Below, in pieces: positions 16,862 through 23,689 of a stretch of DNA of 36,347 nt. Numbering within the stretch: position 1 is the first letter of the stretch; every line of letters starts with the position of its first letter. Below the pieces are notes generated by a model. The model had not been told where the DNA came from. It ran no database searches and was given only the letters and a program-made list of their open reading frames with translations. Origin of the DNA: JBBRLG01 sp038231495 (GTDB taxonomy: Bacteria; Planctomycetota; Planctomycetia; Gemmatales; Gemmataceae); the NCBI GenBank assembly GCA_038231495.1, contig JBBRLG010000008.1, forward strand, positions 1 to 36,347, written 5' to 3'. A program made the translations under genes and the position numbers.

Positions 16862-17191
16862 TCAGGCGGGCGGCCCGGCGACGAGGAGGCGGAAGGGCAG
16901 CCCGTGCTTAATTTCCAGCACTTCGACCGTGCCTTCGCCCAGTTCGTCCAGGTGCGCGAACAGCTCGGTCAAATGATTTTTGAGCAGGAAGTCCTCGCGA
17001 CGAGATTCGGGCCGCGGCCCGTTGTCGCCGCCGATTTTGATTTCCCGCACGATGCGGGGTAGCGGGTCCAGGACAGGCTCGCCGCCGCGGACGTGGAGGT
17101 TTTCAAGCCGGCCGAAGTTGACCCATTGCATGACCTCGACCAGCCTGCGGCGGGCCGGCGACAAGGACGACTTGGTGACGTTGATTGACAT
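16862..17191 (-). CDS. Conserved hypothetical protein (109 aa)
   Basis: This is a 109-residue protein starting MSINVTKSSLSPARRRLVEV. ATG at 17191 is preferred to the longer frame because the upstream codons overlap a terminator hairpin and look non-coding. The middle carries FGRLENLHVRGGEPVLDPLP and REIKIGGDNGPRPESRREDF, and the end has a helix-strand pair (LTELFAHLDELGEGTVEVLE). The composition suggests a small alpha-beta protein. I recall similar proteins of unknown function in mobile regions of other bacteria but cannot name a family. About 190 bp without a gene separate it from the sigma-like gene. Confidence 0.65.
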   Translation of the reverse strand: MSINVTKSSLSPARRRLVEVMQWVNFGRLENLHVRGGEPVLDPLPRIVREIKIGGDNGPRPESRREDFLLKNHLTELFAHLDELGEGTVEVLEIKHGLPFRLLVAGPPA

Positions 17192-17220
17192 GGAAGCAAG
17201 CTCCCGCGCCATCGGCGCGC

Positions 17221-17269
17221 AAAAACACCCCGAAGACTTGGCCCGGCGACAGGCTGTTCTCGGGGTGTT
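17221..17269 (-). terminator. Rho-independent terminator behind the QueC-like remnant
   Basis: On the minus strand, arms AACACCCCGA (17269-17260) and TCGGGGTGTT (17233-17224) form a 10-bp stem, followed by a T-run (TTTTT counting the last stem bases). It would stop transcripts of the QueC-like gene before the 109-aa gene. Confidence 0.65.
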
Positions 17270-17348
17270 GGTCCCGCCCTTACGGCGGTTGGCTATTCGG
17301 CTCGCCGGGCCTTGCCTTCTACCCGGGAAGCGCAACATCCGGCGTTGC

Positions 17349-17373
17349 GCGCGCAACTCTTAAAGTTGCGCGC
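17349..17373 (-). terminator. Hairpin overlapping the stop codon of the QueC-like remnant
   Basis: Perfect 10-bp arms GCGCGCAACT (17349-17358) and AGTTGCGCGC (17364-17373) flank CTTAA. The TAA stop (17362-17360) lies in the loop. No T-run follows, so it may protect the mRNA end or assist the terminator at 17221. Confidence 0.45.
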
Positions 17374-18853
17374 CGGATAAGGGGTCGGTGTCCCAGATGA
17401 CGGGAGGTCGCGGGTCGTAGCAGGGGTTGTTGCCGCAGCGCAGGTTCGCGGACTTCGGCAACAGGTGGTCGGCCAATTTCGCGTCGTACTCCGCGATGTC
17501 GCGGAGCGCCCGGCGGACGGCCATATAAACAGCACTCCGCAGTTGCTTGGAGGGGTCACGCTGTTGTAGCGTCAACCCTTGGAAGGAAGCACTTTTCCTC
17601 AGCTCTTCAAGCACCTCCGACTTTTCGTGCCTCCAGACATCGGCGAGGACCGTGTCGTTGTCGCGCTCGGCCTCGCCGATTGCCGCGTCCAACTCACGGA
17701 GCCGGGCACGCAAGATTATCAGCCCCTGGCGGTCCAGGTTGACGTCGGCGGGCGCCAGAGCAAAGCGGTCCGGATCCTTGGCGACAGACTGCGCCAGTTC
17801 CGCGAGGGCCATGGGCCGCCCGGCGCGTTGAAGCAGCACATGGAGGTAGGCAGCGCCCAGGCTCGGCAGGAGAATAAATGGGGTGCGACCATCGAACCGC
17901 AGTTGCCAGGCCGCTCCGGCGCGCCGAAAACAGCTTGCGGCGGACGAAGGCGCGGGCCGTGCCGGGGGTTCGGCTTCCAGGCCAACCCCGCTGTCGTCGG
18001 TGGCCATGCGGACCAGGCAGTGCGGCGGCAGTGTCCGGTCCAGGAACCCAATTGCGTAATCGCGCAGCGCCTGCAACACGACCTCACGCACCTCCTGCCC
18101 GTGGCGTCGGTATAGATCGTAGACCCGTTGACCGGCCACGGCGTTGGGGGCACTTAAAAAGGGCAGAGCGCGGGCGACCTCGCCGAAGCGGGCAAAGAAT
18201 CGGCTCGACGTCATCCGCCCCACCTGGCGTGCGGTTTCCGTATACACCGCCAACATCGTCCGCGGCTTTCCTTCGGGCACCTCGCCGGCGACCACGTCCA
18301 CCCGGTAGGCCGCCAAAGGATCGTGGTCGGCCGCACGGGCCGCCAGGACCGCGAACCGTCGGTCGATGCACTGCGAACACACCCCGCAATGCGGCCGCTC
18401 GAAACTGGCCGCGCGCGGCAGCGCGCAGCTCCAGGTTAGCCCAATCAGGTCCGCACAGCCGTTACCAGTCAAGACCCGAATTACATCCGCCTTGGTCTTA
18501 TCCTGGTAAGGGTTGACCACCGCAAACGGCTTACCCCGGATCAGGCCGAACAAGCCTCCAAAAGCTTGTAGGGCCCGCGGGTGCGTGGTACGGGAGGCTC
18601 GACTGCCGACGACCTGCCCTGACAGCGGCAGGTTCAAACTGGTGACGCCGTTCTCGAAAAACGCGATGCGGTTCAGGCCGAGCATGGCGGCGATGGTTGC
18701 CGCCAGCGATGCGTACAGAAACGACCGCGCCCGCTGGTTGGAGTCCTTGGTCAACCCGCGTGCCTTGTTGATGCGCACGGCGAGGTGGACTGGCCGCGTC
18801 TTCGGTGCCCGTCGCCCCAACTCGTCGACGAGTTTTCGGTGCGGCCGCGGTTG
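17360..18853 (-). pseudogene. QueC-like 7-cyano-7-deazaguanine synthase family protein, N-terminus deleted
   Basis: The open frame carries the second half of a QueC-like fold: SFLYASLAATIAAMLGLNRI, FFENGVTSLNLPLSGQVVGS, TTHPRALQAFGG and the zinc-binding HCGVCSQCIDRR. A C-terminal extension of about 300 residues includes a possible winged helix (YLHVLLQRAGRPMALAELAQ). The N-terminal PP-loop (SGGxDS) that binds ATP in QueC enzymes is absent. The frame is open only back to a stop at 18854-18856, and the only early start is TTG at 18820. QueC makes preQ0, while QueC-like proteins also occur in anti-phage systems such as Qat and in some CBASS systems. With the PP-loop gone it is very probably inactive. 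The break coincides with truncation of the upstream gene, so one deletion seems to have removed both ends. Confidence 0.75.
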
Positions 18854-19167
18854 TTATGCAAGCGGGCATCGACCGCGGCGCTGAAGGCGGATGTTAGGTC
18901 CAGGACGCCAGGTTCGTTGGGCACCGCGAGGCCGCAATCGAGCAGGGAGCGCTCGAAATCCGTGGCGCGGGCGGTAAATGGCAACTGGCAGAGGAGCCAG
19001 ACGGTTTCGACGAGGCCGGCGGCGCGGGCGGCCTTGCGGAGGTCGATTTCGGCGGCGAGGATGGTGGCGTGGGCGACCTGGTCGGCCGACGCTCCGTTCT
19101 GGATAAGGGCGACGACCTCCAGCCAGGATCGTGTTCGGGGCAGTTTGCCGAGGCGCTGATGGCCCAT
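18751..19167 (-). pseudogene. Truncated conserved protein (MGHQRLG start), partner of the QueC-like gene
   Basis: From ATG at 19167 (GGAG eight bases upstream) the protein reads MGHQRLGKLPRTRSWLEVVA and continues as a helical domain (AARAAGLVETVWLLCQLPFT, LTSAFSAAVDARLHNNRGRT). After NNRGRT, near 18845, the frame runs into sequence that encodes the QueC-like protein in another frame and ends with meaningless residues (WGDGHRRRGQSTSP). It therefore looks cut off by the deletion that removed the PP-loop of its neighbour. I recall similar MGHQRLG proteins next to QueC-like genes but cannot name a family or function. It has its own promoter-like sequence upstream. Confidence 0.6.
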
Positions 19168-19200
19168 GCGGGGACTCCGGAAGCCAAACAAGGGGTGGGA

Positions 19201-19228
19201 AGAATAGTGTACTAAAATATACTTGCAA
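19201..19228 (-). promoter_or_regulatory. Promoter-like sequence upstream of the MGHQRLG gene
   Basis: Minus strand: TTGCAA (19228-19223), 16 bp, TATTCT (19206-19201), ending 34 bp from the ATG at 19167. The stretch is unusually AT-rich for this region, which supports a sigma-70-type promoter. Planctomycete promoters are variable, so this is tentative. Confidence 0.4.
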
Positions 19229-19286
19229 TTCCCGATCCTTGTCTAGCACGGTAGCCTTCCGCCCGTCGATATTGCGCTGCGGCCTG

Positions 19287-19700
19287 TCAACTTGGGCCGC
19301 GTAACCGGAGGTTTTCCCACTGGCGCCGCTGTTCCCGCCAGTCCAGAGTTCCGGCGATCGGTTGCAGCTGGGCCAGGATGACGTGGTCCCGCTTGCGTTC
19401 TGTGCGCGGCAGGAACAGCAGCTGTTCCTGGAAGTCCGAGGCGAGGTGCAAGAGGTTCATCACCTGGGTTACCCGCGCCGGCGTTACGTGGCCCAATCGG
19501 GCCAGTTCCACCTGGCTGGCCACCGCCCCGGTTCGCAGCAACTCGTCGAACCTCAGCTGGGCCATCAGCTTCGCCACCCGCTGCACCCGTCCCTTGGGCG
19601 GCGGCGCAGCTGCGGGGCCTTCGCGGGCCTGCTTGCCCCGGCCAGGCCCCTCGTTTGTGAAGCGCAGCTCGCGTTCGATCGTCCAAGATGTCGTCGTCAT
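19287..19700 (-). CDS. Recombinase-associated helix-turn-helix protein (137 aa)
   Basis: This 137-residue protein starts MTTTSWTIERELRFTNEGPG. After a basic, Ala/Pro-rich stretch it has RVQRVAKLMAQLRFDELLRT and a clear helix-turn-helix (QVELARLGHVTPARVTQVMN). It ends with HVILAQLQPIAGTLDWREQR. ATG at 19700 overlaps the recombinase stop by 4 bp (ATGA), so the two are translationally coupled. Small HTH proteins coupled to large serine recombinases may act as directionality factors or regulators of integration. Which of these applies here is unknown. Confidence 0.75.
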   Translation of the reverse strand: MTTTSWTIERELRFTNEGPGRGKQAREGPAAAPPPKGRVQRVAKLMAQLRFDELLRTGAVASQVELARLGHVTPARVTQVMNLLHLASDFQEQLLFLPRTERKRDHVILAQLQPIAGTLDWREQRRQWENLRLRGPS

Positions 19701-21286
19701 GCCGTCTCCTCCCGAGTTTGCAGGGCCAGCTCGTCCGCCAGCGCCTGGACCCCCGTCGGGTGGAACGCGATGGCTACCGTCCCTTTGCCACCGTCGTAGT
19801 CCACCTGCCGCACCAGCAGGTCTACGACCCGAGCCTGCTCCTGCGGCGCCAGCGCCCGCCATACCGGGTCGAACGCCGCCAGCGCCTCGCGGGCCGCGTC
19901 CTCGTCGAGACGCCGCACGCGGATCACCTGGATTTGGTCGCGGGCGCGCGCCGCCTGCCGCTCGGCGGCCTGGATGCGGTCCTGTAGGTCCGCAAGCCGC
20001 GCCAGCAGGTCGGGGTCGGTCGCCCCCGCGCCCACTGGCACCGCCACGTTCCGCAGTTCCGTGTGCCACCGCGCCAGGTCGCGTTCCAGCTGGCGCCGTT
20101 CGGCCTCCAGTTCGTCCAGGCGGGCCTCGTCCTTCTCCCGTGCCTCGGCCACCGCCTGGGCGAACAGGTCGGGGTCGCGGCCGACACAGCGGATCTGCTC
20201 AACGACGAAGGCTTCGACCTGTGCGGCCGGGATCGATTTGGATGGGCACTGGTCCCAGCCGCGCTTTTGGGCGTGGGTGCAAACGTAATAGCGGTACTTG
20301 CGGTTACCCTTGCTGGTGTGGCTGGGCGTCATGTGACAGTCGCAGGCGGCGCAGCGCAACAGCCCCTTGAGCAGGAAGCCCTGTGTGTTCCGCCCCGGCC
20401 CGCCGCCGCTGCGGCCGTTGCGCTGCAGGAGCGCCTGCACCTTCTGCCACGTCGCCGGGTCCACCAGCGCCGGGTGCTCGCCGTCGTGTGTTTCATTCTT
20501 GTACCGGACCCGGCCCGCGTACACGACGTTAGTCAGCATGCGGTGCAGGGCGGTCTTGGAGATCGGGCTGCCGCCGCACTCGTGGCCCGCCCTGGCCCTC
20601 CAGCGCTTGTTCGTCCAGCCGCGCCGCTCCAGTTCGCGTAACACCGGGAGCAACGCCTCGTGCTCCAGGTACAGATGGAAGATGGCCCGCACCCGGACGG
20701 CCTCGTCCTCGTTGACGACCAACTTTGTGCAAACCGCGTCCAGGTCATAGCCCAGGATCGGCGGCCCGCCCGACCACTTGCCCCGGCGCCGCGTCGCCGC
20801 GATCTTATCCCGGGTCCGCTCCGAGATGATCTCGCGCTCGAACTGCGCGAAGGACAGCAGCACGTTCAGGACCAGCCGGCCCATCGAACTGGCGGTGTTG
20901 AACTGTTGCGTGACCGAGACGAACGACACCTTGTGCCGGTCGAACGTCTCCATCATCTTGGCGAAGTCCAAAAGCGACCGACTCAGCCGGTCCACCATGT
21001 AAACCACGACGCAGTCTACCTTGCCCGCCTCGATGTCGGCCATGAGGCGTTTGACCGCCGGCCGGTCCATGTTGCCGCCGCTGTAGGCCCCGTCGTCGTA
21101 GCGGTTGGGCAGACACGTCCAGCCCTCGTGTTGTTGGCTGCGGACGTACGCTTCAGCCGACTCGCGCTGGGCGTCCAGCGAATTGAACTCCTGCTCCAAC
21201 CCGTCCTCGGTGCTTTTTCTCGTGTAAACCGCGCAGCGGACGACCGACAGTGTTCGCGGGGGTGGATTGCCCTGTGCGCTCCTCAT
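19697..21286 (-). CDS. Large serine recombinase / site-specific integrase
   Basis: This is a 529-residue recombinase of the resolvase-invertase superfamily, which integrates or excises DNA through a 5'-phosphoserine intermediate. The catalytic Ser25 lies in CAVYTRKSTEDGLEQEFNSL. The conserved Arg pair is in VVYMVDRLSRSLLDF and the resolvase core ends with ISERTRDKIAATRRRGKW. A recombinase domain follows (GWTNKRWRARAGHECGGSPI), then a zinc ribbon (LRCAACDCHMTPS, later CTHAQKRGWDQC) and a C-terminal coiled coil (ARLDELEAERRQLERDLARW). ATG at 21286 overlaps the DUF2924 stop by 4 bp. It is intact and probably the integrase of the element, so an attachment site is expected close to it, most likely on the 22100-22700 side. 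Confidence 0.92.
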   Translation of the reverse strand: MRSAQGNPPPRTLSVVRCAVYTRKSTEDGLEQEFNSLDAQRESAEAYVRSQQHEGWTCLPNRYDDGAYSGGNMDRPAVKRLMADIEAGKVDCVVVYMVDRLSRSLLDFAKMMETFDRHKVSFVSVTQQFNTASSMGRLVLNVLLSFAQFEREIISERTRDKIAATRRRGKWSGGPPILGYDLDAVCTKLVVNEDEAVRVRAIFHLYLEHEALLPVLRELERRGWTNKRWRARAGHECGGSPISKTALHRMLTNVVYAGRVRYKNETHDGEHPALVDPATWQKVQALLQRNGRSGGGPGRNTQGFLLKGLLRCAACDCHMTPSHTSKGNRKYRYYVCTHAQKRGWDQCPSKSIPAAQVEAFVVEQIRCVGRDPDLFAQAVAEAREKDEARLDELEAERRQLERDLARWHTELRNVAVPVGAGATDPDLLARLADLQDRIQAAERQAARARDQIQVIRVRRLDEDAAREALAAFDPVWRALAPQEQARVVDLLVRQVDYDGGKGTVAIAFHPTGVQALADELALQTREETA

Positions 21287-21783
21287 GACTCGTCTTCTTG
21301 TTTGCCGATGCGGAAAAAGAAGTAGCCGTTGCAGTGCGACCCGGTGACCGCCTTGGCGGTGGCGCTGAGTGACTTGTAAACCCGACCCTGGTACTCGAAG
21401 CCCTGCGCCAGCACCTGGACCTGGACCACAGCGCCCTTGTACTCGCGGGTCAGGATGGTGCCGGCCGGCGGCAAGCGGGAATCGGAGCGGAACGGCAGCA
21501 CCGCCGTAACGTCGGTACCGCCGTCCGCCGTGGGCGTCGGACGGGAGCGGGGCGGAAGGACGCGCAGGTCGGCGTCGTTGGCCAGCCCGGTGGCATGCTT
21601 CTTGGCGCGTTCGGACAGGCCGCCTTCGGCCAGGGACTGGACGCGCCAGGCGACGCGGCGCAATAGCCAGACCCGGTTCTTGGAGCGGGACTCCTCGCCG
21701 AAAAGCTCGGCGTGGCGGATTTGCAGTTGCTTGGCCGTCATCCGCTGCAGTTCGGCGAGTTGTTGGGCCATCGTTTGCTCCAC
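21283..21783 (-). CDS. DUF2924 domain protein, coupled to the recombinase
   Basis: This is a 166-residue protein starting VEQTMAQQLAELQRMTAKQL. GTG at 21783 has AAAGGAG seven bases upstream, better than ATG four codons later. It shows the DUF2924 pattern: AELFGEESRSKNRVWLLRRV, WRVQSLAEGGLSERAKKHAT, PPAGTILTREYKGAVVQVQV and YKSLSATAKAVTGSHCNGYF. DUF2924 genes commonly sit directly upstream of large serine recombinases in phages and integrative elements; their role is not established. The stop overlaps the recombinase start by 4 bp. Confidence 0.85.
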   Translation of the reverse strand: MEQTMAQQLAELQRMTAKQLQIRHAELFGEESRSKNRVWLLRRVAWRVQSLAEGGLSERAKKHATGLANDADLRVLPPRSRPTPTADGGTDVTAVLPFRSDSRLPPAGTILTREYKGAVVQVQVLAQGFEYQGRVYKSLSATAKAVTGSHCNGYFFFRIGKQEDES

Positions 21784-21854
21784 GGTCGTCTCCTTTCTCG
21801 TTGCCTCGGTTGCGTTAACCCGTGGTGACACTCAGCCTCGTTTCGGCCGGAACC

Positions 21855-22028
21855 TCAAGGCAATTCGGGCGGAATTTCAGAGAGTTTTTCGGTCGGCTGT
21901 GCGGGCGGCGGGCCGGACGATAGGGCGTCGCGGTCGTGAAGGCGGACCAGGCCGGTGGCGAGCAGGCGGGCCACCGCACGGGTGCGTTCTTCAGGGGTGA
22001 GGGGGATTTCGGCAACGGGGGGTCGCAT
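21855..22028 (-). CDS. Small hypothetical protein, first gene of the recombinase unit
   Basis: This is a 57-residue frame, MRPPVAEIPLTPEERTRAVA, then RLLATGLVRLHDRDALSSGP. ATG at 22028 has GGAG nine bases upstream. The same frame is open further upstream and offers GTG at 22106, where a second VARLLA-type stretch occurs. The short repeat of VARLL inside one frame may reflect a small duplication. It precedes DUF2924 by about 70 bp. No domain is recognised. Confidence 0.45.
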   Translation of the reverse strand: MRPPVAEIPLTPEERTRAVARLLATGLVRLHDRDALSSGPPPAQPTEKLSEIPPELP

Positions 22029-22123
22029 GGGACGGATCTCCGGGGAGACGCCCACAGCGACCTCCGCACTGCGGCGGGTCGGCTGTCTGGCCAAAAGGCG
22101 GGCCACCGCACGCCGCGGCCGGC

Positions 22124-22164
22124 CCTCTACCCCTAATAAACACGGAAGGAGTTCGAGATGACGA
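22124..22164 (-). promoter_or_regulatory. Copy 3 of the 41-bp element-specific motif upstream of the recombinase unit
   Basis: Plus-strand reading CCTCTACCCCTAATAAACAC followed by GGAAGGAGTTCGAGATGACGA. The two ends match copies 1 and 2 well (CCTCTA-x-CCCTAAT-x-AAC and CGAGATGACGA), while the middle differs. It lies upstream of the recombinase, DUF2924 and small-ORF unit. It is the most diverged of the three copies and directly adjoins the repeated GGGGTCCAC sites. Confidence 0.5.
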
Positions 22165-22165
22165 A

Positions 22166-22286
22166 CGGGGTCCACTCGTAACCGGTTCATTAACTCGATT
22201 GGCGCTCTCGCGCGGAGAGCGCGAGAGTATTTCGGGTGAGACGTTCGGGGTCCACCCGTAACCCGACGGGTTACAAGTGGACCCCG
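22166..22286. repeat. Three copies of an 18-bp CGGGGTCCAC-type site, one inverted, plus a hairpin
   Basis: CGGGGTCCACTCGTAACC (22166-22183) and CGGGGTCCACCCGTAACC (22246-22263) are direct repeats. 22269-22286 is the inverted copy, matching at 16 of 18 positions. Copies 2 and 3 form a long palindrome with inner arms GTAACCC/GGGTTAC. Between copies 1 and 2 lies a hairpin with arms CTCTCGCGC (22205-22213) and GCGCGAGAG (22219-22227). This arrangement upstream of the recombinase unit suggests operators or recombinase-binding arm sites. Confidence 0.5.
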
Positions 22287-22358
22287 AATGATCTCGCGCG
22301 AAACGGAGATAGGGGACGCGGCGGTGGAAGGCATGAAATGCCTAGAAAAATAGGGCAA

Positions 22359-22400
22359 AACGCAAAAAGCCGGGAGACATGCCTCCCGGCTTTTTGCGTT
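22359..22400. terminator. Strong bidirectional intrinsic terminator
   Basis: The 18-bp arms AACGCAAAAAGCCGGGAG (22359-22376) and CTCCCGGCTTTTTGCGTT (22383-22400) are exact reverse complements around ACATGC. The A5/T5 tracts let it work on either strand. It separates the recombinase unit of the element from chromosomal genes to the right. Confidence 0.85.
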
Positions 22401-22587
22401 AACCCCTCGGGGGAGTTATTTCGATCCGGATCGCAAGGCTCCCCGAGTAGGACACTCCTCGAACTCAACTCCAGAGAGACGCGCGCTCTCTTATTCAGCA
22501 ACGTATTATTATTGTTTGGTTTACGTCAATTCGGCTAATTGCTGCTGGGATGGTTCGAGTCCCACTAGGGGTCCGAGTAGGACGCCC

Positions 22588-22674
22588 CGCGCTCTCTGTT
22601 TGTGTTAACTCGTGGGGCAAAAGTTCGCGGGCCAAAACTTTTGTACCCAGGAGTTAACACAAACAGAGAGCGCG
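22588..22674. repeat. Long inverted repeat (24-bp perfect arms) near the right edge of the element
   Basis: The arms 22588-22611 (starting CGCGCTCTCTGTTTGTGTTA) and 22651-22674 are perfect reverse complements. Inside them, CAAAAGTT (22618-22625) and AACTTTTG (22636-22643) extend the symmetry. The repeat could be a recombination site, a cruciform or a remnant of a small mobile element. Between the terminator and this repeat, CCGAGTAGGAC occurs twice (22443-22453, 22573-22583). I see no gene between 22029 and 22888; the short minus-strand frame across this repeat has no coding character. Confidence 0.6.
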
Positions 22675-22888
22675 CGAGCGCCGCCGACTAACCGCAAATA
22701 CTCCTGTGTGACCGCAGGAAGCTGCTTGGGGGCGGGGGCGAATCGCGTCTCCTTGTCCCATTCCTGCAAAGCTCCACCCCTACCCACCATCACGGCTTGG
22801 GCTCAAGAAGCGTCTCATTTACATCCAACAGGTTCACCTGCGGCCGTGGCATCGGTGCCTTCCCCTTGTTTTCCACTGGCCGTCACCC

Positions 22889-23689
22889 TCAACTGGCCGC
22901 TGGCGGCTTCTTCTTGCGCCATATCACGTCGTGGATCCCGTCCCATAGCCCCCGCCGTGCAACGAGACAGTCCACCGCCGCCTGCTCCGCGACTTGCCAG
23001 CGAGACTCGTCGGAACCGCACACGGTCAGGAGCAGCTGGAATGCCATCGGGCCATGCTCATCCTCGTCCAGGCCGATGTGCCGGTTCAGGTAATACCTAA
23101 AAGCCTCCAACCCCCCGCCCGCTTCCACATTCAACTCGTCCACGATGCGCTGAAAAATGGCGGGTAACAAGTGTTCCCGACCGAACGTGAATGCCGAGGC
23201 GATTGCGCTAAGGTTGCCGCCGTCGATGACCGTAAACGTCTGCCGGGCGAAACGGCGTGCGCATTCGGGGACTGTAGGCGAGTCGAGGGCGGCATAGACG
23301 GGCTTGCCGTGGCGAATTTCGTGCAGGAGGCCGTCAACGGAAGCAGTACAGGCGCCGCATAGGGTCATTGCGCGGTGGTAGAACTCGAAATGGCTGACAA
23401 ATCCGCCCTGCGGGTCTTGGTCGCTCTCTTCGGCCAGAACAATCTCGTTGATAAGCCGACTGCTGGTCGGGTCGGCCACGGGCAGCCACGGGATTTCGAC
23501 GCAACAAAGCCGCCGTTGTAGGGCCTTGAGCAAGGACATGAAATCCCACACCGCGAAGGCGTGATGTTCCATGAACAAACGCAACGGCTCCAGGCGGTCG
23601 ATTTCCTGGTAAACGGGGTGGTTGAGCAGTGCGTCCCTCAGGGGCCGGAGACGTTCGTGAATTTGTTGAACTCGCTGGAACCCGTTCAT
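22889..23689 (-). CDS. DUF3050 family protein (heme-oxygenase-like fold)
   Basis: This 266-residue cytoplasmic protein starts MNGFQRVQQIHERLRPLRDA. It matches the DUF3050 pattern: HPVYQEIDRLEPLRLFMEHH then AFAVWDFMSLLKALQR, IPWLPVADPTSSRLINEIVL, FEFYHRAMTLCGA, and YYLNRHIGLDEDEHGPMAFQ. The family is thought to adopt a heme-oxygenase-like helical fold. The spaced Glu, His and Asp residues (MEHHAF, HIGLDEDEHG) look like metal ligands of the kind seen in heme-oxygenase-like diiron enzymes; that is inference. Its ATG overlaps the stop of the secreted Ig-repeat gene by 4 bp (ATGA), so the two are translationally coupled. Substrate unknown. Confidence 0.82.
   Translation of the reverse strand: MNGFQRVQQIHERLRPLRDALLNHPVYQEIDRLEPLRLFMEHHAFAVWDFMSLLKALQRRLCCVEIPWLPVADPTSSRLINEIVLAEESDQDPQGGFVSHFEFYHRAMTLCGACTASVDGLLHEIRHGKPVYAALDSPTVPECARRFARQTFTVIDGGNLSAIASAFTFGREHLLPAIFQRIVDELNVEAGGGLEAFRYYLNRHIGLDEDEHGPMAFQLLLTVCGSDESRWQVAEQAAVDCLVARRGLWDGIHDVIWRKKKPPAAS

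Noticed and set aside
22546..22590. A tRNA T-arm-like string (GGTTCGAGTCCCA) suggesting a tRNA gene or tRNA attachment site
   Set aside because: The flanking bases do not form a proper T-stem, no matching 5' acceptor stem or anticodon arm lies upstream, and no CCA end is seen. At most a chance match or remnant.
22605..22793. 62-codon minus-strand frame over the long inverted repeat
   Set aside because: No convincing ribosome-binding site; most of the frame is the inverted repeat itself, and no similarity was recognised.
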